Shown in pieces: positions 1 to 9,026 of a DNA stretch of 20,243 bases. The stretch is from an uncultured Lachnospiraceae bacterium (GTDB taxonomy: Bacteria > Bacillota_A > Clostridia > Lachnospirales > Lachnospiraceae). The position numbers were made by a program, and so were the translations under genes. Positions within the stretch are counted from its first letter, which is position 1; the number at the start of each line of letters is the position of its first letter. The notes below the pieces were generated by a model. The model saw only the letters and a list, made by a program, of their open reading frames with translations. It made no database searches and was not told the DNA's origin. The stretch lies in assembly GCA_902767195.1 (NCBI GenBank), contig CACXGS010000245.1, forward strand, positions 1 through 20,243, written 5' to 3'.

Positions 1-129
1 CAGGCAGATAGCTTACCGGGAGTGGGCAACGCCTCTGCGTCGGAACCGGTTGTCCGTTGATTGGGGTTATTGGCGATACAGTTCAACCCCTCATACCTGT
101 ATTCACACATGGTATTTCGTTTTTGTAAA
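1..129. other. Edge sequence with no confident gene
   Basis: This stretch lies between the window edge and the ftsH terminator. Two short open frames touch the edge. On the plus strand the first frame reads to a TGA at 58-60 and ends SASEPVVR. On the minus strand an ATG at about 110 opens a frame that starts MCEYRYEGLN and stays open to the edge. Neither has a clear ribosome site or a family I recognise, and they cannot both be real. If the plus-strand frame is a gene end, the hairpin at 130-158 would serve two convergent genes. I see no tRNA or other RNA fold here. Confidence 0.3.
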
Positions 130-158
130 AGAGGAATCCCGATAATCGGGATCCCTCT
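130..158 (-). terminator. Hairpin terminator after ftsH
   Basis: An inverted repeat pairs 130-142 with 146-158 around a TAA loop, with a single G-T wobble when read as minus-strand RNA. On the minus strand it is followed by TTTTACAAAAA, a moderately T-rich tail. It begins about ten bases after the ftsH stop codon. The hairpin is also followed by T-rich sequence on the plus strand, so it could work in both directions. Confidence 0.7.
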
Positions 159-167
159 GTCTTTACC

Positions 168-2162
168 TTATTCTTCCGTCTGATCGATATCTTCTTCCGC
201 TTCCTGCGGCTCTTCCGGGGTCTGTACAGGAGGCTCTTCCTGCAGCTCCGCGATTGTCTGGGCAACAGGCTCCTCTTCCTGCGGTTCCTCCGCCGTCTCC
301 GGCTTCTCCTCGGCATGCTCTGCCTCCCAGTTCTTGAAAATCTCCATAAACTCTTTTCCGGTTATGGTCTCTTTCTCGATCAGGAAAGCAGCAATCTTAT
401 GAATGACTTCCTGATGTTCCTCAATAATGACCTTGGCTTTCTCGTAAGCATCTTTGAGAATCCGCTTAACTTCCTGGTCGATCAATGCCCCTGTGGCATC
501 GGAACAGTTCATCACAGCGCGGCCATCCAGATAACGGCTCTCTACGGATTCCAGACCCATGAGGCCGAAAGCCTCAGACATACCGTACTGGGTAACCATG
601 GCTCTTGCCGTTTTGGTGGCACGCTCAATATCATTGGATGCACCGGTAGTAACCGAATGGAAGATAACTTCCTCCGCTGCTCTTCCTCCGAAGAGAGTTA
701 CCAGTTCTGCCAGCATCTGTTCTTTGCTCATGAGATATTTCTCTTCTTCCGGCACCTGCATGGTATAGCCGAGAGCACCCATGGTTCTGGGAACGATCGT
801 TATCTTCTGTACCGGTTCCGTATGCTTCTGAACTGCGATCATCATGGCATGACCTACTTCGTGGTATGCCACGATCTTCTTTTCTTCCTCTCCCAGAATA
901 CGGTCTTTCTTCTCTTTTCCGGCGATGACCACTTCCACCGCTTCCAGGAGATCTTTCTGGGAGACGGCTTTTCTTCCGTCTTTTACCGCCGCGAGTGCCG
1001 CCTCATTGATCATATTGGCCAAGTCAGAGCCGACTGCTCCGGAAGTGGCCAGGGCGATCTCATCAAAATCGACGGTTTCATCTATTCTGACATCTCTGGC
1101 ATGGACTTTCAGAGTTTCTTTTCTTCCCTTCAGGTCCGGTCTCTCCACAATTACTCTGCGGTCAAAACGGCCTGGTCTGAGCAGGGCTTTATCCAGCACT
1201 TCCGGACGGTTTGTCGCTGCAAGGATAATGATACCCCGGGAGGAATCAAAACCATCCATCTCTGCCAGCAGAGCGTTCAGTGTCTGCTCCCGCTCATCAT
1301 TTCCTCCGCCATAGCGGTTATCACGGCTCTTGCCGATGGCATCGATCTCATCGATAAAGATGATACATGGAGCCATGGATTCGGCCTGCTTGAAGAGATC
1401 CCGCACACGGGAAGCTCCCACGCCGACAAACATTTCCACGAAATCCGATCCGGACAGAGAAAAGAAGGGGACATTGGCCTCTCCTGCAAGTGCCTTTGCC
1501 ATCAGTGTCTTTCCTGTACCGGGAGGCCCAACCAGAAGAGCTCCCTTGGGCAGCTGGGCACCGATCTCCGTATATTTGTCCGGATTGTGAAGGAAGTCTA
1601 CCATCTCGATCAGACTTTCCTTGGCCTCATCCTGACCGGCCACATCTTCAAATGTGACTCCCGTTTTCTTTTCCACATAGACTTTAGCTGTGCTTTTTCC
1701 GACACCCATCATGCCGCCGCCCCGGCCCATGCCGCGCATGAAGAAATACATGACGGCATAGATCAGAACAAATGGCAGAAGATAGCCAACCAGCGCCTGC
1801 ATAACCATAGAAGACCCGCTGGTATCCTTTTGTGTAAAGGTAACCCCGGCTTTCTTCAGGCGATTCACCAGCTCGTAGTCCTTCTCTATACTGATCACAT
1901 AATATGTCGTCTTATTTAGAGGATCCTGCTGTTTTTTCGGTTCAATCAGGATCTTGTTGTCCGACAGTGTGACCTTCTTCACTTCCCCCTTTTCCAGCTT
2001 GGTCAGGAACTCACTATATTCCAGTTCCTCCTGCTTACCGTTTTTATAACGGTTCATCAGGGTCGTAAACAGAAACGTTATTCCCAGGCAAATGACCAGC
2101 ATGGCTATAACCGTCTGGATCCTCCGCTTTCTGCCCGGGTCCTGTTTCTTTTTGTTATCCAT
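168..2162 (-). CDS. ftsH: FtsH, ATP-dependent membrane zinc metalloprotease
   Basis: FtsH is a membrane-anchored AAA+ protease that unfolds and degrades misassembled membrane proteins and short-lived regulators. The 664-residue product has a basic N-terminus, a first membrane span at about 17-36, an extracytoplasmic loop and a second span at about 119-142. Walker A is GPPGTGKT (212-219), the pore motif is MFVG (about 244), Walker B is IIFIDEID (267-274), and the arginine-finger region is RPGRFDRR (329-336). The zinc site is HEVGH (434-438), with the third ligand probably Asp511 in ASNDIERA. The last 40 or so residues form a Glu/Pro/Gln-rich tail, typical of variable FtsH C-termini. A GGAGG site lies just before the ATG. 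It is last in an apparent rpe-mrp-ftsH unit, 42 bases after mrp. Confidence 0.97.
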   Translation of the reverse strand: MDNKKKQDPGRKRRIQTVIAMLVICLGITFLFTTLMNRYKNGKQEELEYSEFLTKLEKGEVKKVTLSDNKILIEPKKQQDPLNKTTYYVISIEKDYELVNRLKKAGVTFTQKDTSGSSMVMQALVGYLLPFVLIYAVMYFFMRGMGRGGGMMGVGKSTAKVYVEKKTGVTFEDVAGQDEAKESLIEMVDFLHNPDKYTEIGAQLPKGALLVGPPGTGKTLMAKALAGEANVPFFSLSGSDFVEMFVGVGASRVRDLFKQAESMAPCIIFIDEIDAIGKSRDNRYGGGNDEREQTLNALLAEMDGFDSSRGIIILAATNRPEVLDKALLRPGRFDRRVIVERPDLKGRKETLKVHARDVRIDETVDFDEIALATSGAVGSDLANMINEAALAAVKDGRKAVSQKDLLEAVEVVIAGKEKKDRILGEEEKKIVAYHEVGHAMMIAVQKHTEPVQKITIVPRTMGALGYTMQVPEEEKYLMSKEQMLAELVTLFGGRAAEEVIFHSVTTGASNDIERATKTARAMVTQYGMSEAFGLMGLESVESRYLDGRAVMNCSDATGALIDQEVKRILKDAYEKAKVIIEEHQEVIHKIAAFLIEKETITGKEFMEIFKNWEAEHAEEKPETAEEPQEEEPVAQTIAELQEEPPVQTPEEPQEAEEDIDQTEE

Positions 2163-2204
2163 TCTATTCCTCCGTTTTCGTCATTCTCAGGCAAGGGATG
2201 ACAC

Positions 2205-3035
2205 CTACAGCTTCCTAATCATCTCCATTGCGTCTTTCATATAATCCCTGTCCTGGAATTCAATCTTACCATTATCGCAGGCTACTGCCAAGTCCGGGTC
2301 AACAGGCAGTCTTGCCAGAACCGGTATCTGATATGTATCGGAAATCTCCTGAATATGACTCTCTCCGAAGATCTCAATCTTCCTGCCGCAGTCCGGGCAG
2401 GTAATATAACTCATATTCTCTACGATACCGAGTATCGGGATATTCATCATCCGAGCCATGTTTACTGCTTTTTCCACAATCATTCCAACCAGTTCCTGAG
2501 GGGATGCAACAATAATGATCCCGTCAAGGGGAATGGACTGGAAGATGGTGAGCGGAACATCTCCGGTTCCCGGAGGCATATCCACAAACATATAGTCAAC
2601 CTTATTCCAGGCAGTCTCGCCCCAGAATTGTTTAATCACTCCGCCCAGGACCGGCCCTCTCCAGATTACCGGGTCTGTCTCGTTGGCCAGCATCAGGTTA
2701 ACCGATACCACCTGAATTCCCAGTGCAGTCTGGGCCGGCACAATCAAGCCGTCCACATTACCGAAAAGACTTTCATGGAGGCCGAAAGCCTTAGGAATAG
2801 AGGGTCCTGTCACGTCACCGTCCAAAATAGCGGTGCGATATCCCTCTTTCGCACTGGCACAGGCCAAAAGGGAAGTGACCATTGATTTTCCAACGCCACC
2901 CTTTCCCGACACCACGCCGATTACCTTATTCACTGTGCTTCCCTCAGCCAGTTTCTCTAAAAAATCCTTCGGATCTACGGTTCTTTCTTCGCAATTCATT
3001 TCGCAGCTACTGCAATCATGTGTACAATCAGCCAT
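2205..3035 (-). CDS. Mrp/NBP35-family iron-sulfur cluster carrier ATPase
   Basis: This is a P-loop ATPase of the Mrp/ApbC/NBP35 family, whose members assemble or carry [4Fe-4S] clusters and deliver them to apoproteins in the cytoplasm. I start it at MADCTHDC (276 residues), behind an AGGAGG site at 3048-3053. A longer open frame reaches 3167 but runs into rpe and adds unlikely sequence. The N-terminus holds four cysteines, C4, C8, C11 and C15 (CX3CX2CX3C), a likely cluster site. The deviant Walker A is GKGGVGKS (44-51). The family signature VDMPPGTGD is at about 151-159, and the family's CXXC pair is C213/C216. The gene sits 35 bases after rpe and 42 before ftsH, so co-transcription is likely. 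No partner Fe-S gene is adjacent. Confidence 0.93.
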   Translation of the reverse strand: MADCTHDCSSCEMNCEERTVDPKDFLEKLAEGSTVNKVIGVVSGKGGVGKSMVTSLLACASAKEGYRTAILDGDVTGPSIPKAFGLHESLFGNVDGLIVPAQTALGIQVVSVNLMLANETDPVIWRGPVLGGVIKQFWGETAWNKVDYMFVDMPPGTGDVPLTIFQSIPLDGIIIVASPQELVGMIVEKAVNMARMMNIPILGIVENMSYITCPDCGRKIEIFGESHIQEISDTYQIPVLARLPVDPDLAVACDNGKIEFQDRDYMKDAMEMIRKL

Positions 3036-3070
3036 ACTAAATAATATCCTCCTAATTTGTTGATAATCGT

Positions 3071-3727
3071 TTAAACCTGACGAATGGCCTCCAGGATTGC
3101 CTGGACATTCGCTCTGATGTCTCCGCCAAACACTCCGGATCCGCTGACAAGAACATCCGCACCGCACTCTACTATATGAGCGGCATTGGAAGCCTTTACT
3201 CCCCCGTCAACTTCAATCAGGGTATCCAACCCTCTGTTCCGGATGATCTCCTTAAGCTGGCGAAGCTTCTCATCTGTGTATGGAATGTATTTTTGTCCGC
3301 CAAAACCGGGATTCACGGACATGATCAGGACCATAAAAAGATCCGGCAGCACATAATCCAGCACGCTGAGAGGTGTCGCAGGATTCAATGCGACGGCTGC
3401 CTTCTTTCCGCATGCCCTGATCTGCTGGACAACACGGTCAAGATGAGTGCAGGCTTCCGCATGAACACAGATTATATCTGCTCCGGCTTTCGCAAAATCT
3501 TCTATATACCTGCCCGGCTCCTCCACCATCAGATGCACGTCAAATGTAGCATCCGTCATGGGGCGAAGAGCTTTGATCACCGGGTTACCGAAGGAAATCT
3601 GCGGGACAAACATTCCGTCCATCACATCAATATGGACATATTGAGCCCCGGAATTCACTGCTTGCATGACATCTCGTCCAAGATTGGTAAAGTCTGCTGA
3701 CAAAATTGACGGTGCAACTATTCTCAT
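3071..3727 (-). CDS. rpe: Ribulose-phosphate 3-epimerase
   Basis: The enzyme interconverts D-ribulose 5-phosphate and D-xylulose 5-phosphate in the pentose phosphate pathway. The 218-residue TIM-barrel protein has the family N-terminus APSILSADF. The metal and catalytic residues are H32 and D34 (HIDVMDG), H65 (HLM) and D174 (IEVDGGV). The phosphate-binding SVNPGFGGQ is at about 137-145 and the second phosphate loop is SGSGVFGG near 195-202. Its length is normal for the family. It appears to be the first gene of rpe-mrp-ftsH. In many Firmicutes rpe instead sits beside the ribosome GTPase gene rsgA, so this grouping is less usual. Confidence 0.96.
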   Translation of the reverse strand: MRIVAPSILSADFTNLGRDVMQAVNSGAQYVHIDVMDGMFVPQISFGNPVIKALRPMTDATFDVHLMVEEPGRYIEDFAKAGADIICVHAEACTHLDRVVQQIRACGKKAAVALNPATPLSVLDYVLPDLFMVLIMSVNPGFGGQKYIPYTDEKLRQLKEIIRNRGLDTLIEVDGGVKASNAAHIVECGADVLVSGSGVFGGDIRANVQAILEAIRQV

Positions 3728-3771
3728 AACAATCCCCTTTCTCTTCTCGTCAGGTTCCGATAACGACTCCG

Positions 3772-3800
3772 ATTAAATCCATGATAACACAAAAAGACAA
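3772..3800 (-). promoter_or_regulatory. Candidate sigma-A promoter for rpe-mrp-ftsH
   Basis: On the minus strand TTGTCT (3795-3800) and TTTAAT (3772-3777) are separated by 17 bases. An overlapping alternative is TTGCAG (3803-3808) with TATCAT (3781-3786) at 16 bases. Either would start transcription about 40 bases before the rpe ATG and after the pfkA terminator. Both are partial matches, so the exact choice is uncertain. Confidence 0.45.
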
Positions 3801-3837
3801 TTCTGCAAGGTCTTGTTCCCGGGGACCTGAATAATAA

Positions 3838-3870
3838 AGGCGGAAAACACACAAATCGTGTTTTCCGCCT
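3838..3870 (-). terminator. Rho-independent terminator after pfkA
   Basis: A perfect 13-bp stem pairs 3838-3850 with 3858-3870 around a 7-base loop. On the minus strand it is followed by TTATTATT. It lies 62 bases after the pfkA stop and before the rpe promoter, so it should close the dnaE-pfkA transcript. Confidence 0.82.
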
Positions 3871-3932
3871 CTCAATAATCACTTACCTGCAAATCGATTC
3901 AGAAACAGCTTCCTGTCTGACAGAATACCTGT

Positions 3933-4943
3933 TTATCCAACCGTATAGATGGATCTGCCAAGCATTCTGGAGATCTGATACTCGTACTCATCAACATCCT
4001 TCCTCATGGAGAGGGCTTCGTCAATATCATAGTCTACATACTGGCCGTTGCGGTAACCGACTACACGATTGGATGCCCCTGCGCAGAGCAGGTCCACAGC
4101 CAGGGCGCTCATATAAGATGCATAGACACGGTCTTTGGCCGTCGGGCTTCCGCCTCGCTGAACATGTCCCAGGATCGATGCTCTCGTCTCGATACCGGTT
4201 GCCTCTTCCAGATCCTTGGCCATACCATAAGAGTGGCCGATACCTTCGGCATTGACAATCAGGTGATGTCTCTTGCCCTTGGAATGCGTCTCCATTACAC
4301 CGTCAACAAGCTGGTTGAGAAGTCTCAGACGGTTGCCGTCATAGCGCTCCGGAATAATGATCTCTTCCGCGCCGGTGGCAATTCCGCACCACAATGCGAT
4401 ATAGCCGGCGTCTCTTCCCATAACCTCGATAATAGAACATCTCTCATGGGATGCGGAAGTATCACGAATCTTATCGATGGCATCCATCGCAGTGTTTACT
4501 GCAGTGTCAAATCCGATCGTGTATTCCGTACACCCGATATCAAGGTCGATGGTTCCCGGGATTCCGACGGTATTGATGCCCTGGGCTGCCAGTGCCTGTG
4601 CTCCGCGGAAGGATCCGTCTCCACCGATTACGATCAGGCCGTCGATACCATGTTTATGGCAAATCTCAGCTCCTCGTTTCTGAACTTCCAGTTCTTTAAA
4701 TTCCGGACATCTTGCTGTATAAAGTACGGTTCCGCCATAAGAGATAATACCGGTGGTAAACCTTTTGTCCATCTCAAAAATCTCTTCGTTCAGAAGTCCG
4801 CTGTAGCCACGATAAATTCCCTTTACATTAACTCCTCTGGCCCATGCTGTACGAGCCGCAGCACGGACTGCTGCATTCATACCCGGCGCATCTCCGCCAC
4901 TGGTCAGAATACCAATCGTATCAACTGCAGAAGCTTTGCTCAT
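3933..4943 (-). CDS. pfkA: ATP-dependent 6-phosphofructokinase
   Basis: The enzyme phosphorylates fructose 6-phosphate to fructose 1,6-bisphosphate, the committed step of glycolysis. The 336-residue product carries the nucleotide loop ILTSGGDAPG (12-21). It also has GGDGS (107-111), where the glycine after the aspartate is typical of ATP-using rather than pyrophosphate-using enzymes. The catalytic loop is TIDLD (131-135), with D133 as the likely base. Substrate residues are seen in EVMGRDAGY and HVQRGGSPTAKDR, and the allosteric-site arginines align with R27 and R31. The loop has Leu where the textbook TIDND has Asn. I believe this variant occurs in related Clostridia, so loss of function is not implied. 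An AGAGAGG site precedes the ATG. It lies 60 bases after dnaE, and such pairing is common in Firmicutes. Confidence 0.95.
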   Translation of the reverse strand: MSKASAVDTIGILTSGGDAPGMNAAVRAAARTAWARGVNVKGIYRGYSGLLNEEIFEMDKRFTTGIISYGGTVLYTARCPEFKELEVQKRGAEICHKHGIDGLIVIGGDGSFRGAQALAAQGINTVGIPGTIDLDIGCTEYTIGFDTAVNTAMDAIDKIRDTSASHERCSIIEVMGRDAGYIALWCGIATGAEEIIIPERYDGNRLRLLNQLVDGVMETHSKGKRHHLIVNAEGIGHSYGMAKDLEEATGIETRASILGHVQRGGSPTAKDRVYASYMSALAVDLLCAGASNRVVGYRNGQYVDYDIDEALSMRKDVDEYEYQISRMLGRSIYTVG

Positions 4944-5003
4944 AATGTAACCTCTCTTTCTTCTCCCAGCTTAAGCATTAATATGATCATATCAATTAAT
5001 ATT

Positions 5004-8000
5004 TTATCTCTTTCTCTGTATTTTTTCAATACTGGTCTCTGCAAGCTTGACATTTTCTTTGCCAAATATTTCTCTTAATTGTTCCAGGACCTCTGTTCCT
5101 GCTGAAATATTCTTATAAGAGGGTAATCTTTTGACCGCCCTCTCAGCCCGGGAGAAGATTGTGATATTCTCTTCTCCGGGATATTCTCGTATCAGAGCGT
5201 CCAATTCCGGGGTCTTCTCCCTGAATTCTGCAATGTCAGAGGTCTGAATCCACACATTGACCGGAACCCGGTTCATGGGAATGATCAAATCTGCAATCAG
5301 CTTTCCGCTCTCTTCGGAAACGGAGGCTCTTCCTCTAACATACACGCCGCTGTCCGGAACCAGAAAGTCTCTGTAATTTTGATAATCTCTCGGGAAAACA
5401 ATGATTTCAACGCTCCCATAGAGATCTTCCAAAGTAACAAACGCCATATTCTGGTTATTTTTGGTCAGCTTCACCGTTACATCACCGATCAGGCCTCCGA
5501 GAATGCAGGTCTTCCCGTCGGCGATTATTGTGCGGCCCGTGTCCTCATCGGGTTCAAAATCGGTCGATTTGGCTGTGGTCTGTTTTTTCATGGAATCCAT
5601 GTACTCTTCCAGGGGATGCCCGCTTACATAAATACCCAGGACTTCTTTTTCAAAGGCCAGTTTCTGTCCTTTTTCATATTCCCCCACATCCGGATAGGAG
5701 ACTTCGTATTCCTTCTTTTCCTCCTCTTCCATAAAATCAAACAGGGTCATCTGGCCGGATATTGTGGATTTTCTTTCCCGGCTCACCTCATCCATAAGCA
5801 GAGGATATACCATCATTTGCTGCTTCCTGGTGGCCCCCAGGCAATCCACTGCGCCCGCCTTGATCAGGTTCTCGAGAGTTCTTTTGTTAATCTCTCTGGA
5901 ACTTAATCTTGACATAAAGTCCTTCATACTCAGATATCTGCCTCCGCGGGCTCTTTCTGCCGTCATGGAGTCGATTACATTTCTGCCGAGACTTCGGATC
6001 GCTGCCATGCCGTATCGTATGGAGTCTCCGGAAACAGAAAAACCACTCTCCCCTTCATTAATATCCGGCGGAAGGATACGGATCCCCATCCCTCTGCAGG
6101 TATTCACATACTCTGTAATCTTCTTTGTATTGGTCAGGACAGAGGTAAGGAGAGCAGCCATAAACTCTACCGGATAGAAACAGCGCAGCCATGCTGTCTG
6201 ATAGGAAACCACAGCATAGGCGGCAGCGTGAGACTTGTTAAAGGCATACTTGGCAAAATCGATCATATCGTCAAAAACCTGGTTGGCTATCTTTTCCGGA
6301 ATCCCTCTTTTCAGGCATCCGTCAACGCCTTCCGCCTCATTGCCATAAACAAAGTTCTGCCGCTCTTTCGCCATGACATCCCCTTTTTTCTTAGACATAG
6401 CCCTGCGGACCAGATCACTTCTGCCCAGGGTGTAGCCCGCCAGCTTCATTACAATCTGCATGACCTGTTCCTGATAGACGATGCAGCCGTAAGTAGGCGC
6501 AAGGATCTCCTCAAGTTCCGGGCAAAGATAGTGGATATCACCCTGATTCTGTTTTCCCTTGATGTATTTGGGAATAAAATCCATAGGGCCGGGCCGGTAA
6601 AGGGAAATGCCTGCGATAATATCTTCGAGATTGCCGGGACGCAACTCTTTCATGAAGGCCTTCATTCCGGCACTTTCCAGCTGGAAGACGCCTTCGGTAT
6701 GTCCCTGGCCAATCATTTCATACACTTTAGGCTCGTCATAATCGATCTCATCAATGGAAAATGTCCTGCCGAGCCGTTTGCTGATCATCCTCTCCGCATC
6801 CTGGATCACCGTCAGGTTGCGCAGTCCCAGGAAATCCATTTTTAAAAGGCCCAACTCTTCAATGGTCGTCATTGGAAACTGGGTCGTGATTGCATCATCT
6901 GCTCCTCTGGAAAGAGGAACGAACTCATCCATGGGCTCTGATCCGATCACCACTCCGGCAGCATGAATCGATGTATGCCGGGGAAGGCCTTCCAGTCTCA
7001 TGGACATATCCACCAGGTTTTTTACTGTCTCATCTTTCTCGTACAGGGAGCGGAGCTCGGGATTCATTTTCAGTGCCTTCTCAATAGTGATTCCCAGTTC
7101 CATGGGAATCATTTTGGCCACCTGGTCTACCTGATTATAGGGAATGGCGAGAACGCGCCCAACGTCCCGGACAGCCATCCGGGCTGCCATGGTACCGAAA
7201 GTGATAATCTGAACCACTTTTTCCTTCCCATATTTCTCATAAACGTAATCGATCACTTCCTGACGCCGTTCCACGCAGAAATCGATATCAATATCCGGCA
7301 TGGAAACCCGCTCGGGATTCAGGAAACGTTCAAAAATCAACTGGTAGCGGATGGGATCAATATTTGTGATCCCAAGAGAGTAGGAAACAATACTTCCCGC
7401 CGCAGATCCTCTTCCGGGGCCAACTGCGATTCCTCTGCTCCTTGCAAAACGGATGAAATCCCAGACAATCAGGAAATAGTCCACATAGCCCATATCCCGT
7501 ATAGTATTAAGCTCATAGGTCAGTCTTTCTCTGAGTTCCCGGGAAGGATTCTGTCCATATCGTTTCCTTAATCCTTTTTCACATAATTCCGTCAGGTATT
7601 CAAAGGCCTGATAACCTTCCGGCACATCAAACTTTGGAAGCTTCTGTTCATGAAAAGTAATCTCCACATTACAGCGCTCCGCAATCCGGTGTGTGTTATC
7701 CATAGCTTCCCTTGCATAGGGAAAAACTCTCTGCATCTCTTCCTCTGATTTCAGATAATACTGTCCGCCTTCATAGCGCATTCGGTCTGTATCAGAGACC
7801 AGCTTACCTGTCTGAATACAGAGAAGAAGGTCATGGGGCGTTGCATCCTCTTCCAGGATGTAATGGACGTCATTGGTTGCCACCAGGGGAATATCCAGTT
7901 CTTTGGACATGCGGATCAGATTCTGATTGACCAGAGTCTGTTCATGAATCCCATGATCCTGAAGTTCCAGGAAGAAATTATCCTTCCCGAAAACAGACTG

Positions 8001-8486
8001 GAGTCGGAGAGCAGACTGTTTTGCCCCCTCATAATTATCCCGGATAATCTTCGAGGCTACTTCCCCGGCCAGGCAGGCTGACAGAGCGATCAGTCCTTCG
8101 TGATAACGTTCAAGAATCTCATAATCTACTCTGGGACGATAATAATAACCTTCCGTAAATCCTCTGCTGACAATTTTCATCAGATTATGATAGCCGGTAT
8201 TATTTTCCGCCAGAAGGACCAGATGGTAATACCTGTTCTCATCCGATCTCGTTTCCCGGTCAAAACGGGAGCCCGGAGAAACGTAGATCTCGCAGCCGAT
8301 AATTGGCTTGATTCCGGTTTCCAGGGCTTTCTTATAGAATTCGATCACACCGTACATGACGCCGTGGTCCGTGATGGCCAGGGAATCCATTCCCAGTTCC
8401 TTTGCCCGGGGAAGCATCTCTGCAATCTTACCGGAACCATCCAAAAGACTGTATTCTGTATGAACATGCAAATGGGTAAAAGCCAT
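5004..8486 (-). CDS. dnaE: DNA polymerase III alpha subunit, DnaE type
   Basis: This is a replicative C-family DNA polymerase subunit. The 1160-residue product starts with a PHP domain that keeps apparent metal ligands H7, H9, H41, E66, H100, D206 and H208. The polymerase core holds GPGRGSAAGS (356-365) and the catalytic aspartates in PDIDID (D400 and D402), followed by the fingers, HhH and beta-clamp regions. An OB fold lies near 1000-1060 (FVTLEDLYGSVEIIVF). It has no DEDD exonuclease insert, so it is DnaE and not PolC. The intact PHP ligands leave open an intrinsic 3'-5' exonuclease, known for some DnaE proteins but not shown here. A strong AGGAGGAG site precedes the ATG. The gene lies downstream of the 82-aa membrane protein gene, with a hairpin in the gap, and upstream of pfkA. 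Confidence 0.97.
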   Translation of the reverse strand: MAFTHLHVHTEYSLLDGSGKIAEMLPRAKELGMDSLAITDHGVMYGVIEFYKKALETGIKPIIGCEIYVSPGSRFDRETRSDENRYYHLVLLAENNTGYHNLMKIVSRGFTEGYYYRPRVDYEILERYHEGLIALSACLAGEVASKIIRDNYEGAKQSALRLQSVFGKDNFFLELQDHGIHEQTLVNQNLIRMSKELDIPLVATNDVHYILEEDATPHDLLLCIQTGKLVSDTDRMRYEGGQYYLKSEEEMQRVFPYAREAMDNTHRIAERCNVEITFHEQKLPKFDVPEGYQAFEYLTELCEKGLRKRYGQNPSRELRERLTYELNTIRDMGYVDYFLIVWDFIRFARSRGIAVGPGRGSAAGSIVSYSLGITNIDPIRYQLIFERFLNPERVSMPDIDIDFCVERRQEVIDYVYEKYGKEKVVQIITFGTMAARMAVRDVGRVLAIPYNQVDQVAKMIPMELGITIEKALKMNPELRSLYEKDETVKNLVDMSMRLEGLPRHTSIHAAGVVIGSEPMDEFVPLSRGADDAITTQFPMTTIEELGLLKMDFLGLRNLTVIQDAERMISKRLGRTFSIDEIDYDEPKVYEMIGQGHTEGVFQLESAGMKAFMKELRPGNLEDIIAGISLYRPGPMDFIPKYIKGKQNQGDIHYLCPELEEILAPTYGCIVYQEQVMQIVMKLAGYTLGRSDLVRRAMSKKKGDVMAKERQNFVYGNEAEGVDGCLKRGIPEKIANQVFDDMIDFAKYAFNKSHAAAYAVVSYQTAWLRCFYPVEFMAALLTSVLTNTKKITEYVNTCRGMGIRILPPDINEGESGFSVSGDSIRYGMAAIRSLGRNVIDSMTAERARGGRYLSMKDFMSRLSSREINKRTLENLIKAGAVDCLGATRKQQMMVYPLLMDEVSRERKSTISGQMTLFDFMEEEEKKEYEVSYPDVGEYEKGQKLAFEKEVLGIYVSGHPLEEYMDSMKKQTTAKSTDFEPDEDTGRTIIADGKTCILGGLIGDVTVKLTKNNQNMAFVTLEDLYGSVEIIVFPRDYQNYRDFLVPDSGVYVRGRASVSEESGKLIADLIIPMNRVPVNVWIQTSDIAEFREKTPELDALIREYPGEENITIFSRAERAVKRLPSYKNISAGTEVLEQLREIFGKENVKLAETSIEKIQRKR

Positions 8487-8517
8487 TTCTCTCCTCCTCG
8501 TAAGAGATTAGACAAAT

Positions 8518-8569
8518 CAGGGAATGACCTGCAGGCGGCTGCCTTACGCCGTCCTTAAGTCATTCCCTG
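8518..8569 (-). terminator. Hairpin between small membrane protein gene and dnaE
   Basis: An 11-bp perfect stem pairs 8518-8528 with 8559-8569 around a 30-base loop that can itself form a small CGGC/GCCG stem. On the minus strand the tail reads ATTTGTCT, only moderately T-rich. It lies 54 bases after the 82-aa gene and 32 bases before dnaE. It could be a terminator, or a leaky attenuator that lowers dnaE transcription. I found no convincing separate dnaE promoter. Confidence 0.45.
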
Positions 8570-8622
8570 TAATTGTCAGTCATTCATGTCACAAACGCTG
8601 GTCTTACAACGTTTCCCTCCGG

Positions 8623-8871
8623 TTAATCATCCAGTACCGGAGTGAGGAATCCGTAACTATCCCGGTCAATCAGTTTATAAAATGACGAGATATCATATTG
8701 GGGCTGTGGCTTTACCTTATAGTAAACAGACCAGCCGATTCCTACGACAATCGCAATCACCACCAGATAGGCCACCAGCTTCATTAACTGGTCCCTTCTC
8801 TTCTCCTGGGCGATAATCTTCTTGCGGTTTTTCTTATATTGCTTTCTGGCATCTACTTTTTCCTGACTCAT
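8623..8871 (-). CDS. Small single-pass membrane protein of unknown function
   Basis: I do not recognise a characterised family. The 82-residue product has a very basic, Lys/Arg-rich N-terminal third (residues 5-31), which could form a charged helix in the cytoplasm. A single hydrophobic span follows at about 31-50 (KLVAYLVVIAIVVGIGWSVY). About 30 residues remain outside, ending with acidic VLDD. By the positive-inside rule the N-terminus is cytoplasmic. An AAGGTG ribosome site and a credible upstream promoter (8920-8948) support a real gene. It is upstream of dnaE on the same strand and divergent from the DeoR regulator. No signal cleavage site or lipobox is seen. Confidence 0.8.
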   Translation of the reverse strand: MSQEKVDARKQYKKNRKKIIAQEKRRDQLMKLVAYLVVIAIVVGIGWSVYYKVKPQPQYDISSFYKLIDRDSYGFLTPVLDD

Positions 8872-8919
8872 TATATTTCACCTTCTATATATATTAATAA
8901 TCTGGAGCACATCGGCTTT

Positions 8920-8948
8920 ATTATACTCCATAATACTAAAAGCCGCAA
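8920..8948 (-). promoter_or_regulatory. Promoter for the 82-aa membrane protein gene
   Basis: On the minus strand TTGCGG (8943-8948) and a perfect TATAAT (8920-8925) are separated by 17 bases, giving a leader of about 41 bases. An imperfect dyad, GGCTTT...AAAAGCC (8914-8944) with an inner TTAT/ATAA, covers the same region and may be an operator. Confidence 0.6.
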
Positions 8949-8996
8949 TATTATTTTTCCTAAGGGCTGATAAAAGAATTATTATCTAAGTAACAC

Positions 8997-9026
8997 TTGA
9001 ACTTTCCATATTTCCTATGATATACT
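8997..9026 (+). promoter_or_regulatory. Promoter for the DeoR regulator
   Basis: TTGAAC (8997-9002) and TATACT (9021-9026) are 18 bases apart. Transcription should start about 20 bases before the ribosome site AAGGAGGTG (9039-9047). Confidence 0.65.

Noticed and set aside
1..60. C-terminal end of a plus-strand gene
   Set aside because: The frame gives only 19 residues without a recognisable motif, and other frames on both strands are open as well. The evidence is too short for a gene call.
315..1919. Long plus-strand open frame across ftsH
   Set aside because: It is antisense to a fully motif-supported ftsH, has a composition typical of a complementary-strand frame (His, Cys, Ser rich) and resembles no family.
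3036..3167. Longer N-terminus for the Mrp/NBP35-like gene
   Set aside because: It overlaps the rpe coding end, lacks a ribosome site and adds sequence unlike the family. The start at 3035 has AGGAGG and the four-cysteine motif at once.
4164..5078. Plus-strand open frame across pfkA
   Set aside because: It is the antisense of a clear phosphofructokinase gene and has no ribosome site or recognisable domain.
8571..8622. Separate promoter for dnaE
   Set aside because: Only weak matches such as TTGTGA with TACAGG were seen, which are not better than chance.
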